A stretch of DNA of 64,000 nt, taken from positions 364,749 through 428,748 of the forward strand of contig NZ_BMRC01000010.1 of assembly GCF_014648435.1 (NCBI RefSeq), in the 5' to 3' direction. Below the pieces are notes generated by a model. The model was not told where the DNA came from, did not search any database, and saw nothing but the letters and a program-made list of their open reading frames with translations. How positions within the stretch are numbered: position 1 is the first letter of the stretch; each line of letters opens with the position of its first letter. This document shows positions 42,225 to 50,241 of the stretch, in pieces. This DNA comes from Nonomuraea spiralis. Its GTDB lineage: Bacteria; Actinomycetota; Actinomycetes; Streptosporangiales; Streptosporangiaceae. A program made the position numbers and the translations under genes.

Positions 42225-42802
42225 CGCGGCTGCTCCCGTCCGTCTTCGGCGGCGGGCTCCGGGCCCGGGTCGAGCGGCCGGCCGCGCTTGAGGTCGTCGC
42301 CGTAGCGGTCGTAGCGGCCCCGATGGGTGGCGAGCACGACGGTGGAGATCATCGTGGCGAGGATGGCCACGCCGACGACCATCATGACGAGCATCTTCGG
42401 CCCCATGATCGCCAGGCCGAGCGCGTGCGCCGGATCGGCGGGCGGCCGGCCGCGGCGCGACGGCCAGGACGTACCGAAGATCCCGGCCGCGAGCAGGACG
42501 AAGACGGCCCCCGAGATGACCAGCGCGGCCCGGTTGTTGTGGACCATCCTCATCGGCATGAGCCCCGCCGGGTTCATCATGTACATGATCATGAAAACGG
42601 CCATGACCAGCATCTCCATGACCATCATCAGGACGATCAGGACGCCGAGGTATTCGAGGTCGATGAGCAGGAACGCCGCCCCGACCGCCAGCAGCGAGGC
42701 GAGCAGCGCGAACGTCGCCCGCGCCATCGAGTCGACGACGAACACCGCGATCCCGGCCGCCACGGAGACGACGGCCAGGGCCCAGAACACGACGGCGGTC
42801 AC
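42221..42802 (-). CDS. nuoJ: NuoJ-like subunit of complex I
   Basis: A 193-residue membrane subunit with five hydrophobic segments. LLIDLEYLGVLIVLMMVMEMLV carries the kinked TM3 region and the conserved tyrosine. The methionine-rich third segment and a charged C-terminal tail (YGDDLKRGRPLDPGPEPAAED) are notable. The start is GTG 42802, overlapping the nuoH stop (GTGA). Confidence 0.93.
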   Translation of the reverse strand: MTAVVFWALAVVSVAAGIAVFVVDSMARATFALLASLLAVGAAFLLIDLEYLGVLIVLMMVMEMLVMAVFMIMYMMNPAGLMPMRMVHNNRAALVISGAVFVLLAAGIFGTSWPSRRGRPPADPAHALGLAIMGPKMLVMMVVGVAILATMISTVVLATHRGRYDRYGDDLKRGRPLDPGPEPAAEDGREQPR

Positions 42803-43683
42803 AACACCACGATCCCGACGACGAGCAGTTGGAGCAGCGACAGCGGGATCAGCACCAGCCAGGACGCCTGCGTGAAGCGGTCCATCCTGACGGCCGGGAC
42901 GCGGTGCCGTACCCACACCAGCAGCGCGAGCACGGCCAGCGTCTTGACCAGCACCCACAGCGGGCCGGGCAACAGCGGGCCCGCGTCGCCGCCCAGGAAC
43001 AGCGGCACGGCCGCCCCGGCCGCGATCACGAGGAGCGCGTAGCGGCCCGCGCGGAAGAACAGCCGGTCGAGCCCCGCGAGCTCGGCCTGCACGCCCCCGG
43101 CGGCGTCGGCGCCCAGCGGCGCGCTCATCGGCCCCCAGAACGCCATCGCCAGCGCGGAGACCAGGTACACCAGGAAGGCGAGCGGCATCCAGACCACGAA
43201 CCAGAGCCCCTGCTGGGCCTGCACGATGTCGCTCATCCGCAACGAGCCCGCGCCGAGCGCCACGGTGATCAGCGCGAACATGTGCGGCAGCTCGTAGGCC
43301 AGCCCCTGGGCGACGAAGCGGTACGCGCCGACCAGCGGGAACACCGAGTTGACCGACCACCCGACGAGCCAGAGCGAGCCCCAGACGCACACCTCCATAG
43401 CGTTGAACCAGACGACGCCCACGGCCGGATCCGCCACGGGCGCCGCGCCCAGCGGGATCACGATCGCCGCCAGCACCGGCGCGACGAGCAGGCTGCCCAC
43501 CCCGACGCGCAGGAGCAACCGGTCCGCCAGGTACGTGCGCCGCCGCTGCTGGACGAGCAGCCGGGCGACCTCCCCGAACGGCGCCCCCACCCCACCGCCA
43601 CCCAGCGCGGCGTCCGAACACGCGGCCACACCCCCCAGCACCCCGAGCACCAACGGCAGCACCAGCAGCGCACCCTCAGACAC
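42799..43683 (-). CDS. nuoH: NuoH-like subunit of complex I, divergent
   Basis: A 294-residue membrane subunit that in real complex I anchors the peripheral arm and forms the quinone chamber. The helix-rich body is recognisable (NAMEVCVWGSLWLVGWSVNS, FPLVGAYRFVAQGLAYELPHM, VRHRVPAVRMDRFTQASWLVLIPL), but the first cytoplasmic loop that normally reads GPNRVGPxGxLQP is degenerate (GGGGVGAPFGEVARLLVQQ). The start is GTG 43683, placed by homology; no strong ribosome site is seen. It follows the NuoB/D-like gene. Confidence 0.85.
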   Translation of the reverse strand: MSEGALLVLPLVLGVLGGVAACSDAALGGGGVGAPFGEVARLLVQQRRRTYLADRLLLRVGVGSLLVAPVLAAIVIPLGAAPVADPAVGVVWFNAMEVCVWGSLWLVGWSVNSVFPLVGAYRFVAQGLAYELPHMFALITVALGAGSLRMSDIVQAQQGLWFVVWMPLAFLVYLVSALAMAFWGPMSAPLGADAAGGVQAELAGLDRLFFRAGRYALLVIAAGAAVPLFLGGDAGPLLPGPLWVLVKTLAVLALLVWVRHRVPAVRMDRFTQASWLVLIPLSLLQLLVVGIVVL

Positions 43684-43718
43684 AGCCCACCACCAGGGAC
43701 GGCACGAGGAGGGCGGTG

Positions 43719-44900
43719 TCAGGCACGGGTCACCGCCGGTTCCGGGTCGAGGCCGGCGACGATCAGTCGCGCCGTGGCCAGTTCGGCGCCCACGAGAAGC
43801 CCGGGATCCAGGGCGTTCCTGACCGGAGGCGAGCCGCCGTCGAGCATGGTGCCGTTCCCAAGCGGTGTGCCGTCGCCGAGCGGTGTGTTGTCCCCGAGCG
43901 GTGTGTTGTCCCCGAGCGTCGCGTTGTCGCCGAGGGAGCCGATCGCCGCGCGAGTACGGGTCAGCAGCCCGTCCAGTCTGGACAGCGTGTCGCCGTCCGG
44001 TGTCGGGCCGATGTCCCGCAACATCCAGCGCAGGGTTCCGGAGCGGCGTACCTGCCTTTCGAAGCGCTCGTACGGCCTGGCGACCGCGTCCGGGGGCGCG
44101 TCCGCGAACAGGAGGTCCCGCAACGTCCTGGCGCGCCGGGCGGCGGCGGGCCACCCGGCGACCGACAGCAACCGGCCCAGGGCGTCCAGACGGGCCACGG
44201 CCTGACGCCTCGCAGCCTCACCGCACGTCACCGGCCGACCCGCCGCCCTGTCGGCTGAGGGCTCGTTCCAGGGCTCGGTCCAGAACGACTCCGCCGGCTC
44301 GACCCACCGGACCGCCGCCTCCTGGATCACGTCCCCTTGCAGGACGGTCTCCACCACCAGCCCGCACGGCCAGTCCGGCAGGACCGGGCCGAGCGGGACG
44401 TGGAGCCGGTCCAGCGTCAGCCCGTCCCGATCGGGCCCCCGCTCCGCCATGGGCACCCCACCCGGCTCGCCCATGTGATGCTCATGCTCCCCACCCCCAT
44501 GCTCCCCGTCCATCGGCCGGTGCTCGTCGGGCGGGGTCCATGGGGTGGCTGCGAGGGCTGCGGCGTCGCTCCACTGCGCCTCACGGTCCGCCAGCCGCGC
44601 GACCGCCCGGTCGAACGCCTGGGCGACCGATCGCGGCGACACGGCCGCCGGCAGATCGACGCGGGCCCTCGGGACCGGCATGCCCGCCCAGACCGTACGG
44701 ACGGCCTCCGTCAGCTCCTCCCCTGGCGTGCCGCAGACGACGAGGAGACCGGCCTCCGCCACGGACACGGCCGGCCGCAGGCGTCGCCGGGCGAGCTCGG
44801 CCTCGGCGAGCAGCCGGGCCCGCGTGCCGTCACCCGCCGGGACCAGCAAGGGCCGCGCGTGGCCGGCCGCCCGCCTCAGCAGCCACCCGCTCAGGCCCAC
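43719..44900 (-). CDS. Degenerate NuoB/NuoD-like linker protein of the membrane-arm operon
   Basis: A 393-residue protein in the place of nuoB-C-D-E-F-G. Residues 45-85 (AGLLVVCGTPGEELTEAVRTVW then MPVPRARVDL) mirror the NuoB segment between its cysteine pairs, but the Fe-S cysteines are absent. A His-rich loop (GEHGGGEHEHHMGE, about 133-146) follows. Residues 160-300 (LDRLHVPLGPVLPDWPCGLVVE, LQGDVIQEAAVRW) recall the opening of NuoD/HycE-type proteins. Near residues 320-350 five imperfect copies of LGDN(T/A)xP repeat. It probably seals the quinone face of the arm; redox activity is not expected. ATG 44900 overlaps the nuoA end by 10 bp. Confidence 0.7.
   Translation of the reverse strand: MGLSGWLLRRAAGHARPLLVPAGDGTRARLLAEAELARRRLRPAVSVAEAGLLVVCGTPGEELTEAVRTVWAGMPVPRARVDLPAAVSPRSVAQAFDRAVARLADREAQWSDAAALAATPWTPPDEHRPMDGEHGGGEHEHHMGEPGGVPMAERGPDRDGLTLDRLHVPLGPVLPDWPCGLVVETVLQGDVIQEAAVRWVEPAESFWTEPWNEPSADRAAGRPVTCGEAARRQAVARLDALGRLLSVAGWPAAARRARTLRDLLFADAPPDAVARPYERFERQVRRSGTLRWMLRDIGPTPDGDTLSRLDGLLTRTRAAIGSLGDNATLGDNTPLGDNTPLGDGTPLGNGTMLDGGSPPVRNALDPGLLVGAELATARLIVAGLDPEPAVTRA
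43856..43930. repeat. In-frame 15-bp repeats in the NuoB/D-like gene
   Basis: Five imperfect 15-bp units (plus strand GTGTGTTGTCCCCGA-like) code for LGDNATLGDNTPLGDNTP and LGDGTPLGNGT. Adjacent units are nearly identical, so the number is probably unstable. Confidence 0.7.
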
Positions 44901-45238
44901 CGGAAGGCCCCCTCACGCCAGGCGTAGACCACGCCCGCCATCAGGAGCCCGAGGAAGACGAACATCTCCACCAGCGCCGTCGCCCCCACCTCGGCGACGA
45001 CCAGCGCCCACGGGTACATGAAGACCATCTCCATGTCGAAGGCCAGGAAGACCAGCGTCACCGCGTACCAGCGCACGTGGTACCTCGACAGGGCGTGCTC
45101 CCGCGGCCGGGCTCCGGACAGGTACGGCGACGCGACGAGCGTCCCCCTGGGCCGGACGACCAGCGAGACCAGATGGATCCCGAGCACGCCCAGGACGAGG
45201 ACGGCCATCAGGCCGGCGACGGCGATCCAGGGGGCCAT
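44891..45238 (-). CDS. nuoA: NuoA-like subunit of complex I
   Basis: A 115-residue three-helix subunit. SPYLSGARPREHALSRYHVRWY and AVTLVFLAFDMEMVFMYPWALV are diagnostic; the cysteine of the usual YECG is missing (SPYLSG). ATG 45238 has AGAAGGA 5 bases upstream. It is the first gene of the eight-gene operon. A CTAC-N8-GTAG site lies 20 bp upstream. Confidence 0.93.
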   Translation of the reverse strand: MAPWIAVAGLMAVLVLGVLGIHLVSLVVRPRGTLVASPYLSGARPREHALSRYHVRWYAVTLVFLAFDMEMVFMYPWALVVAEVGATALVEMFVFLGLLMAGVVYAWREGAFRWA

Positions 45239-45258
45239 GGTCCTTCTCCGGGAAGGGG

Positions 45259-45274
45259 CTACTAGGACCCGTAG
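45259..45274. promoter_or_regulatory. CTAC-N8-GTAG site before nuoA (BlaI type)
   Basis: CTACTAGGACCCGTAG. The same CTAC-N8-GTAG layout occurs before the blaI gene (50242) and before the DUF6153/DUF305 genes (48613). Extended symmetry TACTA/TAGTA supports protein binding. Confidence 0.5.
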
Positions 45275-45291
45275 TACCCGTGATCGTTCCC

Positions 45292-45383
45292 GGCAATCAC
45301 AAAACGGGCGGCCCCGCAATCACAAAGCGACCGGCCCGGCAATCACAAAGCGACCGGCCAGGCGATCACGACGCGACCGGGCC
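45292..45383. repeat. 23-bp tandem repeat, four copies, across the TetR stop
   Basis: Units start at 45292, 45315, 45338 and 45361; consensus GGCAATCACAAAGCGACCGG plus three bases. The rightmost, most divergent unit codes for the C-terminus of the TetR protein, and the others continue beyond its stop, so the array grew out of the gene end. No spacers, hence not CRISPR. Confidence 0.85.
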
Positions 45384-45956
45384 CGCCAGCGCCGATTCGA
45401 TGGACTTCGTCACCACGTCGGCGGCGACGTCCCGGGCGAGGCGTCCCTGGCGTACCTCGTTGGCCGCGCCGTGCAGGATGTAGTGGGTCAGGCTGACCAG
45501 CCAGGCGTTGGGCAGGTCCGTACGGAAGACGCCCTGCTCCTGACCCCGGCCGACCAGCTCGGCCATGCGCCGCACCGGCTCGGCGTGCAGGTCGCGCACC
45601 CGTCCCGCCGGAAGCACCCCCTCGGCGGCGGCCAGCAGCGCCGCGGACTCGGCCACCAGCTCCCAGCTCGACGCCAGCAGTCGGGTCATGGCCGCGCGCG
45701 CGTCGCCGGACAGGTCGACGGAGGCCAGAGTCTCCTCACCGGCCCGCAGTGTGTCCGCGACCGCGGCCTCGACGAGGTCGGCCCGGGTGCGGAAGTGCCC
45801 GTAGAGGGTCATCCGCCCGACCCCGGCGGCCTGCGCGATGTCGTCGGTGGTCGCGTTGGGGTCGGAGCTCAGCAGTTCGCGGGCCGCGGACACGATGCGC
45901 GCGATGCTGCGCTCGGCGTCGGCGCGGCGCCGGGAGCGCGCGGAAGGTGCAGCCAT
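45366..45956 (-). CDS. TetR-family transcriptional regulator
   Basis: A 196-residue regulator with a normal TetR head (ARELLSSDPNATTDDIAQAAGVGRMTLYGHFRTRADLVEAAV) and a helical ligand domain. It is divergent from a 14-TM MFS transporter, and two CGTATATG-based palindromes lie in the gap, so it should repress the pump and itself until a drug-like ligand binds. Its 3-prime end is part of a 23-bp tandem repeat. Confidence 0.92.
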   Translation of the reverse strand: MAAPSARSRRRADAERSIARIVSAARELLSSDPNATTDDIAQAAGVGRMTLYGHFRTRADLVEAAVADTLRAGEETLASVDLSGDARAAMTRLLASSWELVAESAALLAAAEGVLPAGRVRDLHAEPVRRMAELVGRGQEQGVFRTDLPNAWLVSLTHYILHGAANEVRQGRLARDVAADVVTKSIESALAGPVAS

Positions 45957-45972
45957 GCCCGCCAGCCTATCC

Positions 45973-45988
45973 CGTATATGCGAGTACG
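45973..45988. promoter_or_regulatory. TetR operator 1 (CGTATATGCGAGTACG)
   Basis: An imperfect palindrome between the divergent TetR and MFS genes, 38 bp from a better copy. CGTATATG is common to both. Confidence 0.6.
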
Positions 45989-46010
45989 GCTTATAGTGGG
46001 CGACGGAACT

Positions 46011-46026
46011 CGTATATGAACATACG
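46011..46026. promoter_or_regulatory. TetR operator 2 (CGTAT-ATGAAC-ATACG)
   Basis: A 5-bp perfect inverted repeat ending 23 bp before the MFS start codon. Confidence 0.65.
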
Positions 46027-46048
46027 ACTTACTGTCCGGAGGTCTTCG

Positions 46049-47443
46049 ATGACACGATCCGCGGTGCGACCGGAGGCGGCCCGCGAGCCGCTTCCCGCCC
46101 GGTGGCGCATTCTCGGCTTTCTCGGCGTGGCACAGCTCATGCTGATCCTCGACGTCACCGTCGTCGCCATAGCGCTGCCCCACATGGGGACGGACCTCGG
46201 CCTGAGCCGCGAGGCGCTGACCTGGACGGTCAGCGCGTACACGCTCACTTTCGGCGGGTTGATGCTGCTCGGCGGGCGCGTCACCGACCTGCTCGGCGCC
46301 AAGCGGATCGTGATCGCCGGGCTGCTGCTGTTCAGCGCGGCGTCGCTGGTCACGGGGCTGGCCGGGTCGGCGGGCGTCCTGCTGGGCGGGCGCGTGGCGC
46401 AGGGCGTCGGGGCCGCGATGTTGTCCCCCGCTGCCCTGTCGCTGGTGGTGGCCCTGTTCGACGGGGAGGAGCGGAACAAGGCCCTCGGCGTGTGGTCCGC
46501 GCTCGGCGGCGGCGGGGCCGCCCTCGGCGTCCTCCTCGGCGGGCTGCTCACCGCCGGTCCGGGATGGCCGTGGGTGTTCCACGTCAACGTGCCCATCGGG
46601 GTGGTGATCGCCGTGGTGCTCGCCGTACTGCTCCCGGCGCGTACGCCGGCGTCCGCCGACCGGCCCCGGCTCGACGTCCTCGGCGCGGTCCTGGTGACGG
46701 CCGCCGGCGCGTCGCTGATCTACGGGCTCACCGCCGCCGGCGAGCGCGGCTGGCTGAGCCCGCTCACCGGCTGGCTCGTGGCCACGGCCGCCGTGGGTTA
46801 CACACTGTTCGCGTTGTGGCAGCGGTGGGCCCGTTCCCCTTTGATGGACGTACGCCTGCTGGCCCGGCGGCCCGTCGCGGTCGGCGCCTTCCTGATCCTG
46901 ATGGCGACGGCGCTGATGATCGCGGTCTTCTTCCTGGGGACGTTCTACTTCCAGCAGGCCCTGGGATACGGCGCACTGCGGGCCGGGCTGCTGTTCCTGC
47001 CGGTGGCGCTGGCCACGATGCTCGGCGCCAACCTGACCGGACGCCTGCTCGGCCGGTGGGGCGGGCGTGCCCTGGCCGTCGCGGGCCTGACGGTCGCGGC
47101 GGCCGGCATGGCCGTACCGGCCGTCTCGACGAACGTCGTCAGCGTCGTCGCAGGCGTGGCCGTCGCCGCGGCGGGCACCGGCGCGCTGTTCGTCATCGCC
47201 TCGGCCACCGCGCTCGGCCAGGTCGCGCCGCACGAGGCCGGGATCGCCTCCGGCATCGTGAGCACCTTCCACGAGTTCGGCGCGTCCGTCGGGGCCGCCG
47301 TGATGTCGAGCGTCGCGGCGGCGAGCCTGGCCGGGACCACGTTGAGCGGGTTCACCAGCGGGTTCGTCGTGGCCGCCGTCGCCTCGGCGGCCGGCGCCGT
47401 GGCCGCCGCGCTGGTGACGCCCGGCAGGCGGCGGACGGCCTGA
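46049..47443 (+). CDS. MFS multidrug efflux transporter (DHA2, 14 TM)
   Basis: A 464-residue pump of the DHA2/EmrB-type major facilitator group. Signature pieces: LMLILDVTVVAIALPHMGTDL in TM1, the LGGRVTDLLGAKRIV loop (motif A), QGVGAAMLSPAALSLV and the motif C run ALGGGGAALGVLLGG. ATG 46049 has GGAGGT 5-6 bases before it; upstream in-frame codons are antisense to the TetR gene. It is under a divergent TetR repressor with twin operators. Confidence 0.94.
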   Translation: MTRSAVRPEAAREPLPARWRILGFLGVAQLMLILDVTVVAIALPHMGTDLGLSREALTWTVSAYTLTFGGLMLLGGRVTDLLGAKRIVIAGLLLFSAASLVTGLAGSAGVLLGGRVAQGVGAAMLSPAALSLVVALFDGEERNKALGVWSALGGGGAALGVLLGGLLTAGPGWPWVFHVNVPIGVVIAVVLAVLLPARTPASADRPRLDVLGAVLVTAAGASLIYGLTAAGERGWLSPLTGWLVATAAVGYTLFALWQRWARSPLMDVRLLARRPVAVGAFLILMATALMIAVFFLGTFYFQQALGYGALRAGLLFLPVALATMLGANLTGRLLGRWGGRALAVAGLTVAAAGMAVPAVSTNVVSVVAGVAVAAAGTGALFVIASATALGQVAPHEAGIASGIVSTFHEFGASVGAAVMSSVAAASLAGTTLSGFTSGFVVAAVASAAGAVAAALVTPGRRRTA

Positions 47444-47455
47444 GAGCGCCGCGGA

Positions 47456-47491
47456 CGTCCCCGCCCGGACGCCACCGGCGCCCGGGCGGGA
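47456..47491. terminator. Possible bidirectional terminator between MFS and DUF305 genes
   Basis: CGCCCGG and CCGGGCG arms with a 14-base loop between the convergent MFS and DUF305 genes. No T-run. Confidence 0.4.
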
Positions 47492-47496
47492 CGGGA

Positions 47497-48099
47497 TCAG
47501 AGCCGGTCGAGGATGCCCTGCATCTGGGCCACCTCGGCCTGCTGGGCGGTCTCGATGGCCTTCGCCAGTTCCTTGGCCTGCGGGTTCGACCCACTCGCCT
47601 GCTCGGTACGCGCCATGTCGATGGCCCCCTTGTGATGGGCGATCATCTGCTCGGCGAACAGCTTGTCGAAGCTCTTGCCCTTGGCGCCTTCGAGCTTCTT
47701 CATGTCCTCCGCGGACATGATGCCGGGCATCTCATGCCCCATCCCCTCAGAGGGGGCGGGCTTGCCCCACTCGGCGAGCCAGCCCTTCATGGTCTGGATC
47801 TCCGGGTCCTGGGCGGCCTTGATCTTGGCCGCGAGCTCCTTGATCTCGGCGTCGCCCGCCCGTCCCGGCGCCAGCTCGGCCATCTCGACCGCCTGCTCGT
47901 GGTGCGGGATCATCATCTGCGCGAACATGACGTCCGCGTCGTTGAAGGACGGCGACGGCTGCGCGGCGGCGCTGGTGGCCGCCGCGGTGGCGGCCGGCTC
48001 GGCGTCCGCGGTCGTGGCGGCGCCGTTGCCCCCGCACGCGGTGAGCAGGGCGAGCGCGCCCCCGGCGATGGTGAAGCCGATCTTACGGTTGATGCGCAT
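47497..48099 (-). CDS. DUF305 lipoprotein, copper-island member
   Basis: A 200-residue exported lipoprotein. Signal peptide with lipobox LTAC (C22), an Ala/Thr linker, then a four-helix DUF305 (ferritin-like) domain with two related halves: MFAQMMIPHHEQAVEMAELA and LFAEQMIAHHKGAIDMA, each with the HH pair. Met-rich EGMGHEMPGIMSAEDM joins them. DUF305 proteins are regular companions of copper and heavy-metal resistance loci and are thought to bind metal outside the membrane. It sits 80 bp behind the DUF6153 gene on the same strand. Confidence 0.9.
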   Translation of the reverse strand: MRINRKIGFTIAGGALALLTACGGNGAATTADAEPAATAAATSAAAQPSPSFNDADVMFAQMMIPHHEQAVEMAELAPGRAGDAEIKELAAKIKAAQDPEIQTMKGWLAEWGKPAPSEGMGHEMPGIMSAEDMKKLEGAKGKSFDKLFAEQMIAHHKGAIDMARTEQASGSNPQAKELAKAIETAQQAEVAQMQGILDRL

Positions 48100-48179
48100 G
48101 GTTGTTCGTCTCTCGGTTCGCTGGAACTTCCGGCCTGTCCCGCGGACGACCTCGGGGTCCGTCCGCGCAGCTCACCGGC

Positions 48180-48569
48180 CTATATGCGCAATGTCGAGAG
48201 ACTCGCCAGCCGAAGGGACGTCGGCCGTGGCGGTGGCCGGGCGACCGGCCGCGTCCGGGGAAGGTCACCGGCTCCGGCTCCGGCCCTGCGCCGCGTCCAG
48301 AACCGGACGGCGGCCAGCAGGATGATCAACAGCGAGGTCAGCACGGCCAGGCAGACGCTGGTCGGGTCGAAGCCCGGCATCCGGTGCTCGCCCGCGACGG
48401 CCTGCGCTCCCGCGGGCAGGACGGCTGGGGCCTCCTGGGCCACCGTCCCGTGCCGGCCCGGCGAACCGCCGTGCCGTCCGTCCAGATGGCCCAGCGTGTG
48501 CATGCCGCACACGCCCAGGGCGAGGAGGACGAGCAGGAGGCCGCGTACGAACCGCCGCACGACACCCAC
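48180..48569 (-). CDS. DUF6153-type small membrane protein
   Basis: A 129-residue protein with an N-terminal hydrophobic helix (VRGLLLVLLALGVCGMHTLGHL, ending in the family's GMHTLGH), an exported linker and a second helix (SVCLAVLTSLLIILLAAVRFW). DUF6153 proteins accompany DUF305 proteins in actinobacteria and carry conserved Cys, His and Met residues fit for metal. GTG start at 48569, the reading downstream of GGAGAG. A CTAC-N8-GTAG site lies 44 bp upstream. Confidence 0.75.
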   Translation of the reverse strand: MGVVRRFVRGLLLVLLALGVCGMHTLGHLDGRHGGSPGRHGTVAQEAPAVLPAGAQAVAGEHRMPGFDPTSVCLAVLTSLLIILLAAVRFWTRRRAGAGAGDLPRTRPVARPPPRPTSLRLASLSTLRI

Positions 48570-48612
48570 CGCCTCTCCCCTTCTGACCAGCGCGTCCTTC
48601 GGCCTCAGCCTA

Positions 48613-48628
48613 CTACCGCGCTTCGTAG
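48613..48628. promoter_or_regulatory. CTAC-N8-GTAG site before the DUF6153/DUF305 genes (BlaI type)
   Basis: On the minus strand CTACGAAGCGCGGTAG, sharing CTACGA and GGTAG with the site before blaI (50242). Confidence 0.6.
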
Positions 48629-48688
48629 GTCCGAGCCGGGCGCCTTCCGGGAAGGGGAACGGCGCCCGGCTCGCGGCGGGCGACCCGC

Positions 48689-48898
48689 TCAGGCCGGGAC
48701 CAGCTCGTAGCCCGCCTCTTCGACGGCGTCGCGCACGAGGGACTCCTCGATCGCCTGCTCGCCCGTCACGGTCACCTTTCCGGTCGCCAGATCGACGTCG
48801 ACCCCGGTGACCCCGGAGATCTTGCCGACCTCGGACTTCACGGTGCCCACGCAGTGGCCGCAGGTCATGCCGCTGACGGTGTAGGTGGCGCTGCTCAT
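48689..48898 (-). CDS. copZ: Copper chaperone CopZ (HMA domain), copy 1
   Basis: A 69-residue HMA protein with the canonical GMTCGHCVGTVKSEV site and DVDLATGKVTV, carrying Cu(I) to the exporting ATPase. ATG 48898 has GGGGAG 7 bases upstream. It is a monocistronic gene, divergent from the flavoprotein gene, and a perfect CsoR-type palindrome lies 17 bp before the start. Confidence 0.93.
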   Translation of the reverse strand: MSSATYTVSGMTCGHCVGTVKSEVGKISGVTGVDVDLATGKVTVTGEQAIEESLVRDAVEEAGYELVPA

Positions 48899-48914
48899 GT
48901 CCACTCCCCTCGAT

Positions 48915-48933
48915 AATACCCCGGGCGGGTATT
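48915..48933. promoter_or_regulatory. CsoR-type operator before copZ copy 1
   Basis: AATACCC-CGGGC-GGGTATT, a perfect 7-bp inverted repeat; fits ATACC-N7-GGTAT, the layout repeated at 49022, 55477, 55698, 55734 and 55813. Confidence 0.85.
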
Positions 48934-49021
48934 CAACGGCTTGGACGATACGTCACGGGAAGCCACCCCCGCAACCCGAACCCCCTACGGGTATGTGAGA
49001 GCTAAGTCACTCCGAGCCACT

Positions 49022-49038
49022 ATACGGGAGGGGGGTAT
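49022..49038. promoter_or_regulatory. CsoR-type operator before the flavoprotein gene
   Basis: ATACG-N7-GGTAT, one mismatch from the consensus, G-rich centre as usual for CsoR. It ends 11 bp before the start codon. A half site (ACC-N7-GGTAT, 48980-48994) lies upstream. Confidence 0.65.
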
Positions 49039-49049
49039 GGTTGCCACCC

Positions 49050-50228
49050 ATGAGAGAGCTGAACACCATCGCGGTCGTCGGGGCGTCGCTGGCCGGTCTG
49101 CGGGCCGTCCAGGCGCTGCACCGAGAGGGCTTCACCGGCGCCGTCACCCTGATCGGCGGGGAACGCCACCTCCCCTACAACCGCCCGCCCCTGTCCAAGA
49201 GCATGTTGCGCGGCGACGACGAGATCACCCTGCCCGGCGCCGAGGAGCTCGGCGAGCACTGGCTGAAGGGCCGCCACGCGGTGAGCCTGGACGCTGGGGA
49301 CAAGCGCCTCACCCTGGATGACGGCTCCGAGGTGCGCTACGACGGGCTGGTCATCGCCACCGGCGCCCGTCCGCGCCGCCTGGCCGACCACCCGCGGGGC
49401 GTGCACACCCTGCGCACGGTCGAGGACTCCCTGGCCCTGCGCGCCGAGCTGGCCGCCGGGCCCGCCCGCGTGGTGGTCATCGGGGGCGGCTTCATCGGCG
49501 GCGAGGTCGCCTCCACCGTCCGGGCCCTCGGACTGCCGGTGACGCTGGTGGACTCCTCGCCGTACCCGATGCTGGGCGCGCTCGGCGAGGACGCCTCCCG
49601 CTGGCTGGCGGGCCACCACCGGGACCACGGCGTGGACCTGGTCGGCGGCGTCCGCGTGACCGGTTTCGAGTCGGACGGCAGGGTGACCGGCGTACGCCTC
49701 GACGACGGCCGGACGCTGCCCGCCGACCTCGTCATCGCCGGCATGGGCGTCGAGCCGAACACCGGCTGGCTGGAAGGCAGCGGGCTTGAGCTCGGCGACG
49801 GCGTGCTGTGCGACGAGAACCTGTTCGCCGTGGGCGCCGCCGACGTGGTGGCCGCCGGCGACGTCGCCCGCTGGCCCCACAGCCTGTACGGCGGCGCGCT
49901 CGTCCGCGTCGAGCACTGGTCCAACGCCAACGACCAGGGCACGGCCGCCGCGCTCAACCTGCTCGCCGGCCCCGCGAACGCCAAGCCGTTCGACGACCTG
50001 CCCTCCTTCGCCACCCACGTGCACGGCGCCCGCGTCCAGACCGCCGGCCTGCCGCACCTGGCCGACGAGAGCCGCCTCGTCGCCGGCTCCCCGGACGAGG
50101 GCCGCTTCGCCCTCGCCTTCGCCAAGGACGGCGTACTGGTCGGCGCGGTCGCCGTGAACTCCCCCAAGGACCTGATCCGCGTCAAGCGCGCCGTCGCCGC
50201 GGGCGGTTCCCTGGAGTCCCTCGTCTGA
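49050..50228 (+). CDS. FAD-dependent pyridine nucleotide-disulfide oxidoreductase (ferredoxin reductase type)
   Basis: A 392-residue flavoprotein resembling Rieske-type ferredoxin reductases. FAD loop VVGASLAGLRAVQAL at the N-terminus, NAD loop VVVIGGGFIGGEVASTV in the middle, DVVAAGDVARWP as the second FAD motif, then the C-terminal reductase domain. No redox-active cysteine pair. It would move electrons from NAD(P)H to a ferredoxin. I use ATG 49050; a TTG at 49041 is closer to GGAGG. The CsoR-type site just upstream puts it in the copper response, a less usual member. Confidence 0.88.
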   Translation: MRELNTIAVVGASLAGLRAVQALHREGFTGAVTLIGGERHLPYNRPPLSKSMLRGDDEITLPGAEELGEHWLKGRHAVSLDAGDKRLTLDDGSEVRYDGLVIATGARPRRLADHPRGVHTLRTVEDSLALRAELAAGPARVVVIGGGFIGGEVASTVRALGLPVTLVDSSPYPMLGALGEDASRWLAGHHRDHGVDLVGGVRVTGFESDGRVTGVRLDDGRTLPADLVIAGMGVEPNTGWLEGSGLELGDGVLCDENLFAVGAADVVAAGDVARWPHSLYGGALVRVEHWSNANDQGTAAALNLLAGPANAKPFDDLPSFATHVHGARVQTAGLPHLADESRLVAGSPDEGRFALAFAKDGVLVGAVAVNSPKDLIRVKRAVAAGGSLESLV

Positions 50229-50241
50229 CCCCTCGACGTCC

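Noticed and set aside
45292..45383. Possible CRISPR array
   Set aside because: Four 23-bp units are directly contiguous without spacers and the last is coding sequence.
46102..48810. 902-codon plus-strand frame across the MFS gene and the DUF305 region
   Set aside because: Overlaps the MFS gene in another frame and runs antisense to DUF305 and DUF6153; Arg/Gly/Pro-rich nonsense.
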